This document shows positions 17,215 to 25,799 of a stretch of DNA of 64,000 nucleotides, piece by piece. Position 1 is the first letter of the stretch, and every line of letters begins with the position of its first letter. The DNA comes from Victivallis sp. Marseille-Q1083. GTDB lineage: Bacteria; Verrucomicrobiota; Lentisphaeria; Victivallales; Victivallaceae. The translations under genes and the position numbers were made by a program. Location: the NCBI RefSeq assembly GCF_903645315.1, contig NZ_CAHJXL010000001.1:3036702-3100701 (forward strand). The letters run 5' to 3'. The notes beneath the pieces were generated by a model that ran no database searches, was not told the DNA's origin, and saw only the letters and a program-made list of their open reading frames with translations.

Positions 17215-19209
17215 TCAGGACAATTTTTGCCGCTGCAGCCGGACGGCGTTCAGAATGGCCAGCAGGGCGACGCCGACATCGGCGAATACCGCTTCCCACA
17301 GCGTCGCCATGCCGAAACCGCCGAGCAGCAGCACGATTCCCTTGACGCCCATCGCCAGCGCAATGTTCTGCACAACCACGTTGCGGGTCAGGTGGCTGAC
17401 CTGCAAGGCGGTCAGCAGTTTGGACGGCTGATCGTTCTGGATGACCACATCGGCGACTTCGATGGTGCCGTCGCTGCCGAGCCCGCCCATGGCGATGCCG
17501 ACCTGGGCCAGCGCGATGGCCGGCGCGTCATTGACGCCGTCGCCGACGAACGCAACTTTATGGCCCGCGTCGACCAGGGCTTGCACTTTGGCCAACTTGT
17601 CCTGCGGCAGCAGATCGCCGCAGGCGGCATCTACCTGCAACTCCCTGCCCAGCGCTTCGACCAACGTCCCGCGGTCGCCGGAGAGAACCACCGTCTGCAG
17701 GTGTGCCGCTTTGAGTCCGGCGACGGCTTGCTTCGCATCCGGTTTCAATTCGTCGGCGATGATGATGCAGCCGAGGTATTGCCGGTCGCGCGCCAGCGCC
17801 ACGACGGTTTGCGGCGTCTCCAGGCTGACCGGGGCGACGGCGATTCCTTCGGCGGCCAGCCAATGGGGATTGCCGAGTTGGAATTGCCTGCCGCCGATCG
17901 TGCCTTCCAGGCCGCGTCCCGGTATTTCCCGGAGGTCCGTCGCTTTCACACCGGCGTCGGCCTGCGGGGCGAATTCCAGTAACGCCCGGGCGATCGGATG
18001 GTTGGAGTGCCGTTCCAGCGCGATGACGCCGGCGAGCAATTCGGCTGGGTCGATTGCTTCGGCCGGAATCAATTCGGCGACCTTGAAGACGCCGCGGGTC
18101 AAAGTGCCGGTCTTGTCGAGGACGACGCAGTCGATCTGCCGCAGCGCGTCGAGATAGTTGGCCCCTTTGAAGAGGACGCCGTGGCGCGAAGCCAGGCCGA
18201 TCCCGCCGAAATAGCCGAGCGGAATCGAGATGACCAGCGCGCAGGGACAGGAGAGCACCAGGAACACCAGCGCCCGGTAGAACCATTGATCGAACTGATA
18301 ATCGGCGACGAAAAAGTACGGCATTGCGATGATCAGCAAGGCCAGCAGGATGACCGCCGGCGTGTAAATCCGGGCGAACCGGGTGATGAACAATTGCACT
18401 TTCGATTTCCGGGCCGTCGCGTCTTCGACCAGGTGCAGCACCCGCGACAGAACCGTATCGGCGTAAGCGGCGGTCACCCGGATGGTGCAGGCCGTCCGGC
18501 CGTTGATCATGCCGGCCAACACCGGTTCGCCGGCCCGGCGGGTATCCGGTTTGCTTTCACCGGTCAATGCGGCGGTGTTGAAATCCGCCTGCGGCGACAG
18601 CAGAACGCCGTCGAGCGCCACTTTTTCATCCGGTTTGATCCGGATGATTTCACCGATTTTGACCTCGGCCGCTTGAACGGTGGCGGTTTGGCCGTCGCGT
18701 TCGACGGTGACCCGGTCGGGACGAATGTCCAGCAGTTTTTTGATTGAGCGCCTGGCATGATCGACCGCCGCGTCCTGAAAGAGTTCGCCGATGCAGTAAA
18801 ACAGCATCACGGTGACGCCTTCGGCATATTCGCCGAGATAGAAAGCGCCGAAGGTGGCCAGGCTCATCAGCGAAAACTCATTGAACACATTTCCCGCTTT
18901 CAATTCCCGGCCGGCTTCCAGCAGAACCGGATAGGCCGCCGCCAGATAGGCGGCGACGTACAGAGGGACGCGCAGATAAGGACTCAGGTCGATTTGATCG
19001 ATCGCGTCGATGACGATCAGACACAGGGTCAGCAGCGCCGAGGCGATCAGCAGCCAGTGATCTTTCCAGACCCAGCTTTTTTCCTCCGGACCGGTTAAAT
19101 TGAGTCCTGTGGATTCACACGAGCAGCCCGGACAGCCGCCGCAGCCGCCGACCGGCTGGCGGGGGTGTTCGTGCCCGTGGTGTTGTTGATGGGAATGAGC
19201 CATAATCAA
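17215..19209 (-). CDS. Heavy-metal translocating P-type ATPase (Zn/Cd/Pb or Cu exporter)
   Basis: 664 residues. P1B-type ATPase: membrane CPC (LSCPCALVISIP), phosphorylation site DKTGTLTRG, HP motif SNHPIARALL and hinge GDGVNDAPAIALAQ. The usual HMA domain at the N-terminus is replaced by a short His/Cys-rich stretch (HSHQQHHGHEHP, then CGGCPGCSC) that could bind Zn, Cd or Cu. A TTG at 19209, 6 bases after AAGGA, is the favoured start; an ATG two codons on (19203) is possible. It lies 45 bases after the CsoR-like repressor on the same strand, so metal-induced expression is likely. Confidence 0.93.
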   Translation of the reverse strand: MIMAHSHQQHHGHEHPRQPVGGCGGCPGCSCESTGLNLTGPEEKSWVWKDHWLLIASALLTLCLIVIDAIDQIDLSPYLRVPLYVAAYLAAAYPVLLEAGRELKAGNVFNEFSLMSLATFGAFYLGEYAEGVTVMLFYCIGELFQDAAVDHARRSIKKLLDIRPDRVTVERDGQTATVQAAEVKIGEIIRIKPDEKVALDGVLLSPQADFNTAALTGESKPDTRRAGEPVLAGMINGRTACTIRVTAAYADTVLSRVLHLVEDATARKSKVQLFITRFARIYTPAVILLALLIIAMPYFFVADYQFDQWFYRALVFLVLSCPCALVISIPLGYFGGIGLASRHGVLFKGANYLDALRQIDCVVLDKTGTLTRGVFKVAELIPAEAIDPAELLAGVIALERHSNHPIARALLEFAPQADAGVKATDLREIPGRGLEGTIGGRQFQLGNPHWLAAEGIAVAPVSLETPQTVVALARDRQYLGCIIIADELKPDAKQAVAGLKAAHLQTVVLSGDRGTLVEALGRELQVDAACGDLLPQDKLAKVQALVDAGHKVAFVGDGVNDAPAIALAQVGIAMGGLGSDGTIEVADVVIQNDQPSKLLTALQVSHLTRNVVVQNIALAMGVKGIVLLLGGFGMATLWEAVFADVGVALLAILNAVRLQRQKLS

Positions 19210-19254
19210 TCATATTCCTTTCAAATCATCCGACAGTTCCGCCGGCCGGGCCGG

Positions 19255-19524
19255 TTACTTCATATACCTTGTGATCGTCTTGAAATCTTTTAAAACATGT
19301 TGGGCTTCGGCCGGATTGCGGATTGCTTTGTCCAGACAGTCGTTGATGTGCGACTCCATGAATGTCACCTTGGCATTTTCCAGTGCGCCGACGACGGCAT
19401 GCAGTTGCTGGGCGATGTCCATGCAGGGTTTGCCCTGTTCCATCATCGTTATGACGCTTTTCAAATGGCCTTCGGCCCGTTTCAGCCGTTTGATGACTGC
19501 TTCATGGTTGACATGTTCACTCAT
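19255..19524 (-). CDS. CsoR/RcnR-family metal-sensing repressor
   Basis: 89 residues from the ATG at 19524 (AAGGAG eight bases upstream). The all-helical DUF156 fold is evident: IKRLKRAEGHLKSV, then MMEQGKPCMDIAQQL and ESHINDCLDKA. Cys34, His59 and Cys63 form the C-H-C triad known for Cu(I)-sensing CsoR, while His4 recalls RcnR, so the metal is not certain. It would repress itself and the P-type ATPase until metal binds. A palindrome overlapping its promoter is the likely operator. Confidence 0.88.
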   Translation of the reverse strand: MSEHVNHEAVIKRLKRAEGHLKSVITMMEQGKPCMDIAQQLHAVVGALENAKVTFMESHINDCLDKAIRNPAEAQHVLKDFKTITRYMK

Positions 19525-19587
19525 GGTCGTTGCTCCTTTCATGCAAAGGCCGCTCCCGTTGCCGGGAAAAGCTGTTTTTTGATTTTA

Positions 19588-19623
19588 TATCCTATACTAT
19601 AGGATAGGATATTGAGAAGTCAA
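19588..19623 (-). promoter_or_regulatory. Promoter and CsoR-type operator of the metal-export operon
   Basis: On the minus strand TTGACT (19623-19618) and TATAGT (19601-19596) are spaced by 16 bases. The -10 box lies inside a palindrome, TATCCTA-5-TAGGATA (19588-19606), followed by another GGATAT repeat. A repressor bound there would block RNA polymerase. The repressor start codon is about 65 bases downstream. Confidence 0.7.
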
Positions 19624-19768
19624 ATCCTTTTCGTGTTAAAAAAGCGGGAATGGGGGGGCGGAGAAGCAGTTTGGAATAAATTAATCGATTAATGGATTGC
19701 ATTGAAACTTTTTTGGTTGAATTATTGTGATTTTTTGAATAAAAAGCAACATTTTTTTATTAAAGCAG

Positions 19769-19797
19769 TTGACTTTTTTTATTTTATTTGCTATAAT
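19769..19797 (+). promoter_or_regulatory. Near-consensus sigma-70 promoter with no protein gene downstream
   Basis: TTGACT at 19769-19774 and TATAAT at 19792-19797, exactly 17 bases apart, in an AT-rich stretch. Transcription would start near 19804 and run through about 140 bases toward the 3' end of the opposite-strand EamA gene. The only ORF in the transcript is a 13-codon one starting GTG near 19838. The region 19625-19945 otherwise holds no gene. It may make a small RNA, possibly antisense to the transporter mRNA. Confidence 0.55.
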
Positions 19798-19882
19798 TTA
19801 ATTGTTGAGTAAATGAATTAAGGCGAGAGGCGTAATTGTGAAGAGTGTGAGGAGTGGCGCGGAAGAGGAGCGCGTGTAGGCT

Positions 19883-19929
19883 CCCGGCGCTCTGTTCCGG
19901 TGATTCGCGATAACCGGCAGAGCGTCGGG
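19883..19929. terminator. GC-rich hairpin between the orphan promoter and the EamA gene
   Basis: CCCGGCGCTCTG at 19883-19894 pairs with CAGAGCGTCGGG at 19918-19929, with one mispaired position on each arm; an inner CCGG/CCGG pair extends it. It sits 17 bases beyond the EamA stop and could end that minus-strand transcript or fold the putative plus-strand RNA. No T tract follows on either strand. Confidence 0.45.
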
Positions 19930-19945
19930 AAGGGGGAGGCGTGTC

Positions 19946-20842
19946 TCAGGAAGGCTGGGCCAGCGCCAGCATGAGGACTCCCAGTAAAATCAGCGCCAGC
20001 GCCCAGGCTTTGCGGCGGACATTGCGGTCATGGAAGTAATAAACGCCGAAGACGAATGTCACCACGCAACTGCCGCGGCGCACCAGCGACAGGATCGAAA
20101 TGTGGATATCCGGCAGGCTGACTGCGTAAAAATAAAGGTAATCGGCGGCAACCAGCAGAATACCGGTCAGCGGGATCGACCAGCGCCATTGAAACGGCCG
20201 GTTGCGCGCCGGCAGAAACCGGCGGATGAGATAGGCGCCGCCGAGCAAAACGACCAGGTCGAGCGAAAACCAGAGCTGGACGGTATCGCGCGGAATTTGG
20301 ATGACGTTGAGCAGGTATTTGTCATAGAGAGCGGAGATCGCGCCGAGTACGGTACCGAGAATGATCAGATGGACGCCGCGATGTTTCCGGAACGAGATTC
20401 CTTCCTGCAGACCGAGAATGGAAAATAGGTAGTACCCGAGGAAAATCGCCAGCATGCCGACACCCTGCAGTACGGTCGGTATTTCGCCGAACAACAGCAG
20501 GCTGCCGAGAAACGTCCACAACGGGGCGGAAGCGCGGATCGGCGAAGCGATCGAAATCGGCAGTTCCCGCATCGCATAGTAAACGCAGGTCCAGCTGGTG
20601 CCGACCAGCAGAGATTTGACCGCCAGCAGCCACCATTGCCGCGGCGTGCAGAGAATGGCGGTGGTGAAATTGCCGCTCAGTGCGCTGCCGGCGACGAACA
20701 GCAGCGTGCCGGAGAATGTGGCGAAAAAGAGCACCGGCATCACGGAATTGTCGCGAACCGCGTGTTTCTTGCATAAATCGTAGATGCCCAGCGCGAGCGC
20801 GGAGCAGAGAATCGGCAACAGCCAGGCCGGTAAGTCGATCAT
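19946..20842 (-). CDS. EamA/DMT family transporter
   Basis: 298 residues from the ATG at 20842 (a TTG four codons earlier is less likely). Ten hydrophobic helices in two EamA repeats: LPISIASPIRASAPLWTFLG in the first and ISILSLVRRGSCVVTFVFG in the second occupy the same place in each half. It is an inner-membrane drug/metabolite-type transporter with unknown substrate. It appears monocistronic: hairpins lie on both sides, and the next upstream gene group ends at a separate terminator. Confidence 0.85.
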   Translation of the reverse strand: MIDLPAWLLPILCSALALGIYDLCKKHAVRDNSVMPVLFFATFSGTLLFVAGSALSGNFTTAILCTPRQWWLLAVKSLLVGTSWTCVYYAMRELPISIASPIRASAPLWTFLGSLLLFGEIPTVLQGVGMLAIFLGYYLFSILGLQEGISFRKHRGVHLIILGTVLGAISALYDKYLLNVIQIPRDTVQLWFSLDLVVLLGGAYLIRRFLPARNRPFQWRWSIPLTGILLVAADYLYFYAVSLPDIHISILSLVRRGSCVVTFVFGVYYFHDRNVRRKAWALALILLGVLMLALAQPS

Positions 20843-20891
20843 CGGTGAAAACAATCCGGAAATGAACGGGTGATGGTTGGGCGGAGGGGTG

Positions 20892-20945
20892 AAAAAGTCA
20901 ACCGCGTCATTCGCGGGAAAACCGGAAGAATGCGGTTGGCTTTTT
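20892..20945. terminator. Bidirectional terminator between the TM2 gene and the EamA gene
   Basis: AAAAAGTCAACCGC (20892-20905) pairs with GCGGTTGGCTTTTT (20932-20945), with one G-T wobble and A/T runs at both feet. On the minus strand it lies just after the TM2-protein stop and ends the aminotransferase-TM2 transcript. Confidence 0.75.
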
Positions 20946-20960
20946 GACGCGCCGGTTCGC

Positions 20961-21458
20961 TCAGAACCACGCCCGGCGGTTGACGATATAGCGCTGCCGG
21001 AAGTCTTCCTGGCTGCACGTTATATACAGGATGCCCTCGATGATGCCGATGATTCCCATTGCCGTCGAAGCCAGGCCGAAGGAGAGAGCTCCGCCGGCAA
21101 TCGTCACCACCAGCATGATGAGCCCGGCTTTCGGGTAGCCGAGGATGAATTTATGAATGCCGAAAGCGCCCAGCAGGATTGCCGCGAGACCGACGATAAA
21201 GCGGTTGGTTTGCAGGGTTTCCAGGCCGGTCGCGACGGTTGCGGCGCCGCCGTCATTCAGCCGCAGAGCCGGAACGGCTTGCGAGGCTTCGCCGTCCTCC
21301 TGATATTCCGGCAGGACGATTGTTTCCGCCTGGCCCTGCGGCCGCCAGCCGATGAAAAATTTACTGAAACATTTGCCGCAGACGCCGATCTGGCCGCATT
21401 GGTTGTCGGCAACCAGGCTTTTCCGGCCGCAGTCGGGACAGACGATATATTTTTTCAT
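20961..21458 (-). CDS. Zinc-ribbon and TM2-domain membrane protein
   Basis: 165 residues. Residues 7-30 form a zinc ribbon with two CxxC knuckles (Cys7/Cys10 and Cys27/Cys30). A charged linker follows, then a TM2 domain from about residue 88: RFIVGLAAILLGAFGIHKFILG, with the second hydrophobic pair LIMLVVTIAGGALSF and GIIGIIEGILYI. TM2 proteins are of unknown function. The gene starts 3 bases after the aminotransferase stop, so the two are co-transcribed. Confidence 0.85.
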   Translation of the reverse strand: MKKYIVCPDCGRKSLVADNQCGQIGVCGKCFSKFFIGWRPQGQAETIVLPEYQEDGEASQAVPALRLNDGGAATVATGLETLQTNRFIVGLAAILLGAFGIHKFILGYPKAGLIMLVVTIAGGALSFGLASTAMGIIGIIEGILYITCSQEDFRQRYIVNRRAWF

Positions 21459-21461
21459 CGT

Positions 21462-22670
21462 TTATTTTACCCCCTTTGCAACGCCGATTCGTTCCACCGC
21501 CCGTCTGAATCCGTCGGCGGAACGCCGGATGACCGTTTCGTCCATGCAGAAAGTCAACCGGAAATAACCGGCGCAGCCGAAGCCGCGACCCGGCACCGCC
21601 AACACCCGTTCCGCCAGCAGCGCCTGGATAAAGATATTTTCATCGGCCGTCGGCGATTTCGGGAAGAAATAAAATGCGCCGCGCGGCAATGTGAATTCGA
21701 TGCCGGCAGCGGTCAGCACCTCCGCCATCACGTCGCGGCGGCGGCGGTAGATGTTCAAATCGACCTGGCTGTCGAGGCAGTCGAGCAGAATCTTTTGCGC
21801 CACGGCCGGCGCGTTGACATAGCCGAGAATCCGGGTGGTCAGAATGACCGCGCCGACCAGCTCCGCGACCCCGGGAATCGCCGGATTGCAGGCGACATAA
21901 CCGATCCGTTCGCCGCCGAGCGACAGCGTTTTGGAGAAGGAGCCGATGACGATGCTGTACTGATAATGCCGGAATACCGACGGAATTTCAACCCCGTCAA
22001 AATTGAGAAAACGGTACGGCTCATCGGAAATCAGATAGATGACCCGGCCGTATTCGGCCGACTTGGCCGCCAGCAGTTTGCCCAGTTCGGCGATTTCCGC
22101 CGCCGAGTAAATCTGGCCGGTCGGATTGTTCGGCGAATTGATGATGAACGCCCGGGTGCGCGGCGTGATCGCGGCGGCCAGCGCCGGCAGGTCCAGCTCG
22201 AAGCTCAACGGCCTGGTCGGCACCGCATGCAGTTTGGCGCCGTAATTGCCGGCGTAGAAATCGTATTCGACGAAGTAGGGCGCCGGACAGACCACTTCAT
22301 CGCCCGGCGTCAGAATCGCCCGGAAAAGCGCATTGATGCCGCCGGCGGCGCCGCAGCTCATCACTACCTGGCCGGCGGAAAGCTCGACGTCCTGTTCGGC
22401 GGCGACTTTGGCGGCGACTCTGGCGCGCACCTGATCATAGCCGGCATTCGGCATGTAACCGAGGGAAAAGGGCTGGCCGGCCTGGCCGGCGATCTTCTCC
22501 AGCGCCTGTTTGACGCTCGGCGGCGGCGGCAGGTCCGGATTGCCGAGGCTGAAATCGAAAACCTGATCGTTGCCGTACTGTTTTTTCAATTCGATGCCGG
22601 CTTCGAACATTTTGCGGATCCACGAGGAATTCGCCAGGAAGCCTTTTATTTCATCGGAAATCAACTGCAT
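21462..22670 (-). CDS. PLP-dependent class I/II aminotransferase
   Basis: 402 residues, fold type I. FSLGNPDLPPPPSV near the start, YMPNAGYDQVR, INSPNNPTGQIYS (the Asn that contacts PLP), LISDEPYRFL, and SFSKTLSLGGERIGY with the PLP-binding lysine. This matches the aspartate/aromatic aminotransferase group and moves an amino group between an amino acid and a 2-oxo acid in the cytoplasm; the exact substrate is not clear. First gene of a two-gene operon with the TM2 protein. Confidence 0.9.
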   Translation of the reverse strand: MQLISDEIKGFLANSSWIRKMFEAGIELKKQYGNDQVFDFSLGNPDLPPPPSVKQALEKIAGQAGQPFSLGYMPNAGYDQVRARVAAKVAAEQDVELSAGQVVMSCGAAGGINALFRAILTPGDEVVCPAPYFVEYDFYAGNYGAKLHAVPTRPLSFELDLPALAAAITPRTRAFIINSPNNPTGQIYSAAEIAELGKLLAAKSAEYGRVIYLISDEPYRFLNFDGVEIPSVFRHYQYSIVIGSFSKTLSLGGERIGYVACNPAIPGVAELVGAVILTTRILGYVNAPAVAQKILLDCLDSQVDLNIYRRRRDVMAEVLTAAGIEFTLPRGAFYFFPKSPTADENIFIQALLAERVLAVPGRGFGCAGYFRLTFCMDETVIRRSADGFRRAVERIGVAKGVK

Positions 22671-22848
22671 GATCGTTACTCCATCGGTTGCTTGGTTCGC
22701 ATTGGTTGATCAATTGGGTAATGTATCACCAAAGCCGGTGATTGACAAGGCTTTTCCGGCTGGAAGGTTGACGTTTTTCCGGTTTTCACCGGTCCATGGC
22801 GGCGATCGGCGCGCCGGGTCGGAGCAGGAAGAAGGAGTATTGATTGTC

Positions 22849-23286
22849 ATGAAAACGAATCGTTATCAGCCGGATTTTCCGGTGCGCGCCGCTGCCGTGA
22901 TTCGGAATGGCGGCAGCGAATCCGCGGTGGCGCAGGCGCTGGGCATCACTTTGACCGCACTGAAAAGGTATCGGCAATTGCACGCCGAATTCGAAACGGC
23001 GTTTTGGCCGGGCGAAACCGCCGACCGCGACGTGGAGCAGGCGCTGTTCAAACGGGCCAGGGGATTCCGTTATGAGGAAGTGCAACTGGAAGAGCTGGTC
23101 GACCGGGAGGGGAAGGTGCTGGAAACTCTGAAAAAACGGACCGTCGTCAAAGAGGTGCCGCCGGATCTGCGGGCCGTGCTGTTCTGGCTGACCAACCGCT
23201 GTCCGGAGCGTTGGAAGGAGAAGGGAGCCGGCCCGGCGGGCATTGAGGAATCCTATGCGTTCGATGAAGCCGACGAGCGGTTGTGA
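22849..23286 (+). CDS. Orphan terminase-small-subunit-like HTH protein
   Basis: 145 residues from the ATG at 22849; a GAAGGAG site lies 12 bases upstream, so the in-frame TTG at 22840 is also possible. An N-terminal HTH (GGSESAVAQALGITLTALKR) is followed by the phage-type block VEQALFKRARGFRYEE, with TVVKEVPPDLRAVLFWLTNR and PERWKEK, as in terminase small subunits. No terminase large subunit or other phage gene is nearby. Similar lone genes are common in Lentisphaerota genomes as far as I recall, so it may act as a DNA-binding regulator rather than in packaging. Confidence 0.7.
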   Translation: MKTNRYQPDFPVRAAAVIRNGGSESAVAQALGITLTALKRYRQLHAEFETAFWPGETADRDVEQALFKRARGFRYEEVQLEELVDREGKVLETLKKRTVVKEVPPDLRAVLFWLTNRCPERWKEKGAGPAGIEESYAFDEADERL

Positions 23287-23409
23287 AATTCGCCCGGTTT
23301 ATTCGCCGCGGCCGGAGGCTTGACATAAAATGAAAAAATTCGCTGCCGGTCATTGAAAATAAGCGGGAAAAGAAGTATTATTGCACGATAATACTCAACG
23401 ACGGGGGCG

Positions 23410-24654
23410 ATGATGAAATGGTCTGGCGGAATTTGGGTCGGAATCGGCGTGTTCGGATTACTGCTGCAGTTGCCGCTGGCAGCCGGTTCGGTTTTTGAGG
23501 AGCAGATGGCCGATAGCGTCGCCTGGGGCGGCGATGAAAATGCGTTGGTGGCGAATGAAACGCTCGACGGCCGGCCGGTTTTGAAGTTCACTTTGCCGGG
23601 GCGGCGCCATTGTCAGTTCAACGGCAACGCCGTCGGCAAAAATGCGCTGAAGTTGGAAATCCAACGGCTCGATACCGATTTCTGGTTGACGATCCGGCTG
23701 GGCAGCCGGCCCTATTACGATTGTTTCAGCGCCATGGTGCCGATCGCCGGTGAAGGATGGCAGACGGTGATCGTTCCGTTCGAGCAATTCCTGCCGGGGT
23801 TCGATGTCGTCTACAGTTCGCCGTCGCCCCTGGCGCCGGAGGCGGTGATCCGCGGGAAAATCGGCGGCGCGATTCTGCCGCTGGAAGAACTCAATACCGT
23901 CACTTTCGGTTCCTACTGGCAGATCAGCCACCGCAATGAGCCGATCGCGCCGTATTCGTTCCTGGTCCGTAATATCGAACTGGCGGCGATCGGGGAAGGG
24001 GAACGCCCGGCCGGTGCGGTTGAGCCGGAACGCAGCCGGACGCTTGATGAAGTGGTGAAAAAAATGGCGGCCGGCGAGGCGGTGACCATCGATTGCATCG
24101 GCGATTCCATCACCGCCGGCACTTCGGTGGAGCAGCCGGAACGGAACGCCTATCCGAGTTTGCTGCAGGCGCAGTTGCGCCAAGCATTCGACAATGAGCA
24201 AATTGTCGTCCGGAATCTCGGTGTCGGCGGCGCTTTCAGCTTCGAGTTGCGGCTGTGGGCGCAACGCGATTTGACCGAGTTTCCGGCCGATCTGGTGACG
24301 GTGATGGTCGGCTTCAACGACCGCATCTACAACGTCGACCGGGAAATTTACCGCCAGGCTATGCTCGATTACGTCGACCGGGTGCGGCATTCCGCCGCCG
24401 TGGCGCCGGCGCTGGTGCTGCTGACTCCGTCGCCGGGCTTGGGCGACCGTTATCATACCCAGGATGAGCTGGCTGAGGCGATCCGGACGATCGGCGTAGA
24501 GAAGCAACTGCCGGTCGTTGACGTTTCCGCCGCGTTCCAGGCTTTGCCGATGGAGGAATTCGAATCGTTGATGGCGGATTTCGCCCATCCGAACAAGCGC
24601 GGTCAGGCGCTGATCGCCGACCGGCTTGCCGCGCTGTTTCGGCAAGCCCGCTGA
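23410..24654 (+). CDS. Secreted SGNH/GDSL hydrolase with N-terminal beta-sandwich
   Basis: 414 residues; ATG at 23410 or the adjacent ATG at 23413. A signal peptide (GIWVGIGVFGLLLQLPLAAG) comes first, then a carbohydrate-binding-like domain (about 30-190), then an SGNH hydrolase: catalytic Ser in CIGDSITAGTS, Gly in LGVGGAFS, Asn in VMVGFNDRI, and the Asp-His pair in DFAHPNKRG. It is probably an esterase that removes acyl groups from extracellular polysaccharide. It stands alone, with a terminator downstream shared with purE. Confidence 0.87.
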   Translation: MMKWSGGIWVGIGVFGLLLQLPLAAGSVFEEQMADSVAWGGDENALVANETLDGRPVLKFTLPGRRHCQFNGNAVGKNALKLEIQRLDTDFWLTIRLGSRPYYDCFSAMVPIAGEGWQTVIVPFEQFLPGFDVVYSSPSPLAPEAVIRGKIGGAILPLEELNTVTFGSYWQISHRNEPIAPYSFLVRNIELAAIGEGERPAGAVEPERSRTLDEVVKKMAAGEAVTIDCIGDSITAGTSVEQPERNAYPSLLQAQLRQAFDNEQIVVRNLGVGGAFSFELRLWAQRDLTEFPADLVTVMVGFNDRIYNVDREIYRQAMLDYVDRVRHSAAVAPALVLLTPSPGLGDRYHTQDELAEAIRTIGVEKQLPVVDVSAAFQALPMEEFESLMADFAHPNKRGQALIADRLAALFRQAR

Positions 24655-24810
24655 TTGCGCTGATAAACGCCGGTCATCTCTTCCTGCCCAAAAAATATTC
24701 GCCCCCGACGCGTATCCGGCGCGGTTCAGCGGGCGGATGCCGCCGGCCGCTCCGGTGACGCCGGAATGATCTTTCCCGGCAATTCACCAGCCCGGATTTT
24801 TTCGAATAAA

Positions 24811-24848
24811 AAATGCTCCGGGACGTTTCCGCGTCGTCCGGAGCATTT
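24811..24848. terminator. Terminator between the SGNH hydrolase and purE
   Basis: AAATGCTCCGGGACG (24811-24825) pairs with CGTCCGGAGCATTT (24835-24848), with one bulged G. The A-run before it (complement T-run) makes an intrinsic terminator for the minus-strand purE transcript 19 bases after its stop. It may also serve the plus strand. Confidence 0.82.
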
Positions 24849-24866
24849 CACTGGCGGATGGATCGA

Positions 24867-25391
24867 TCAGGCTTTGACTGCCATCGGCGTCAATTCCTGC
24901 TGCAGCGCCGCATCCATCTCCGCAATTTTGGCGGTCTGCTGACGGCGGAATTCTTTCAGTTTGCCGGCCAGCTCGGCATCGCCGAGCGCCAGGATGGCGG
25001 CGGCGTACAGCGCGGCGTTTTTGCCGCCGGCTTTGCCGGCCGTAACGGTCGCCACCGGAATGCCCGGCGGCATCTGGACGGTCGCCAGCAAAGCGTCAAG
25101 CCCGTTGAAGGGCTCCGAGGCCACCGGAATGCCGATGACCGGCAGCGTCGTATGCGCGGCGATGACGCCGGCCAGATGTGCCGCCATACCGGCCGCACAG
25201 ATGATCACCTGAATGCCGTTTGCCGCCGCCTGCGCCGCAAATTGCGCCGCGATTTCCGGCGTCCGGTGCGCTGACATCACCCGCGCCGTATAGGCGATGC
25301 CGAACTCTTCGAAAACCTGGAAAGCGCCCTGCAGAATCGGCAGGTCGCTTTTGCTGCCCATCAGCACGGCGATTTTTGCTTGCTTTTCCAT
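24867..25391 (-). CDS. purE: N5-carboxyaminoimidazole ribonucleotide mutase
   Basis: 174 residues, class I PurE size. [14 protein letters not shown] binds the substrate phosphate, SAHRTPE carries the catalytic His, and [18 protein letters not shown] with [17 protein letters not shown] complete the family pattern. It converts N5-CAIR to CAIR in purine synthesis. No purK is in the window. The gene follows rpoZ by 54 bases on the same strand, with a terminator after it. Confidence 0.96.
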   Translation of the reverse strand: MEKQAKIAVLMGSKSDLPILQGAFQVFEEFGIAYTARVMSAHRTPEIAAQFAAQAAANGIQVIICAAGMAAHLAGVIAAHTTLPVIGIPVASEPFNGLDALLATVQMPPGIPVATVTAGKAGGKNAALYAAAILALGDAELAGKLKEFRRQQTAKIAEMDAALQQELTPMAVKA

Positions 25392-25445
25392 GGGAATTTC
25401 CTTTAAAATGACGAGGCCGGACTGCCGGAGCGGTCCGGCGGGAAC

Positions 25446-25709
25446 TCAGTGGCGTTCCTGCCGATTTTCCGGCAAAGTCATATCTTTGCCGTCGGCGACG
25501 GCTTCGCCGCCCGGCTGCCCGTCGAAATCATAGGAAATCAGTCCTTCGGCGATTTCCAGCAGCGCGACGTCCAGTTGATTGTCCGAGTCGCACTTGACCA
25601 TCGGCCGGGCGCCCATCGATAGCTGTTTGGCCCGTTTGGCGGCGACGACCGATAAAATCTGCGGATCGACGATCTGCTTCTTGGCGCGGTCGAGATAACT
25701 GTTGTTCAT
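25446..25709 (-). CDS. rpoZ: DNA-directed RNA polymerase omega subunit
   Basis: 87 residues from the ATG at 25709 with AAGGAG eight bases upstream. SVVAAKRAKQLSMGARPMV is the omega helix pair that latches the beta-prime C-terminus, followed by LDVALLEIAEGLISYDF. It stabilises the polymerase. The C-terminal 20 residues are variable. It lies between the acyl-CoA dehydrogenase gene and purE, all on the minus strand. Confidence 0.85.
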   Translation of the reverse strand: MNNSYLDRAKKQIVDPQILSVVAAKRAKQLSMGARPMVKCDSDNQLDVALLEIAEGLISYDFDGQPGGEAVADGKDMTLPENRQERH

Positions 25710-25799
25710 GGTGTTTGCTCCTTCCACAAAAGTGATGGAAAACGGAACGTCCGTCCGGCTCGCAAGGGTTGGCCGGAGGACGCTCCTGTCAAAAAAGAA

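Noticed and set aside
19804-19935. SRP (4.5S) RNA or 6S RNA in the transcript after the orphan promoter
   Set aside because: The hairpin contains TTCCGG but not the GGAAGCAGCC-type loop of SRP RNA, and no 6S-like central bubble could be drawn.
22849-23286. Prophage
   Set aside because: A single terminase-small-like gene among housekeeping genes, with no large subunit, portal, capsid or integrase nearby.
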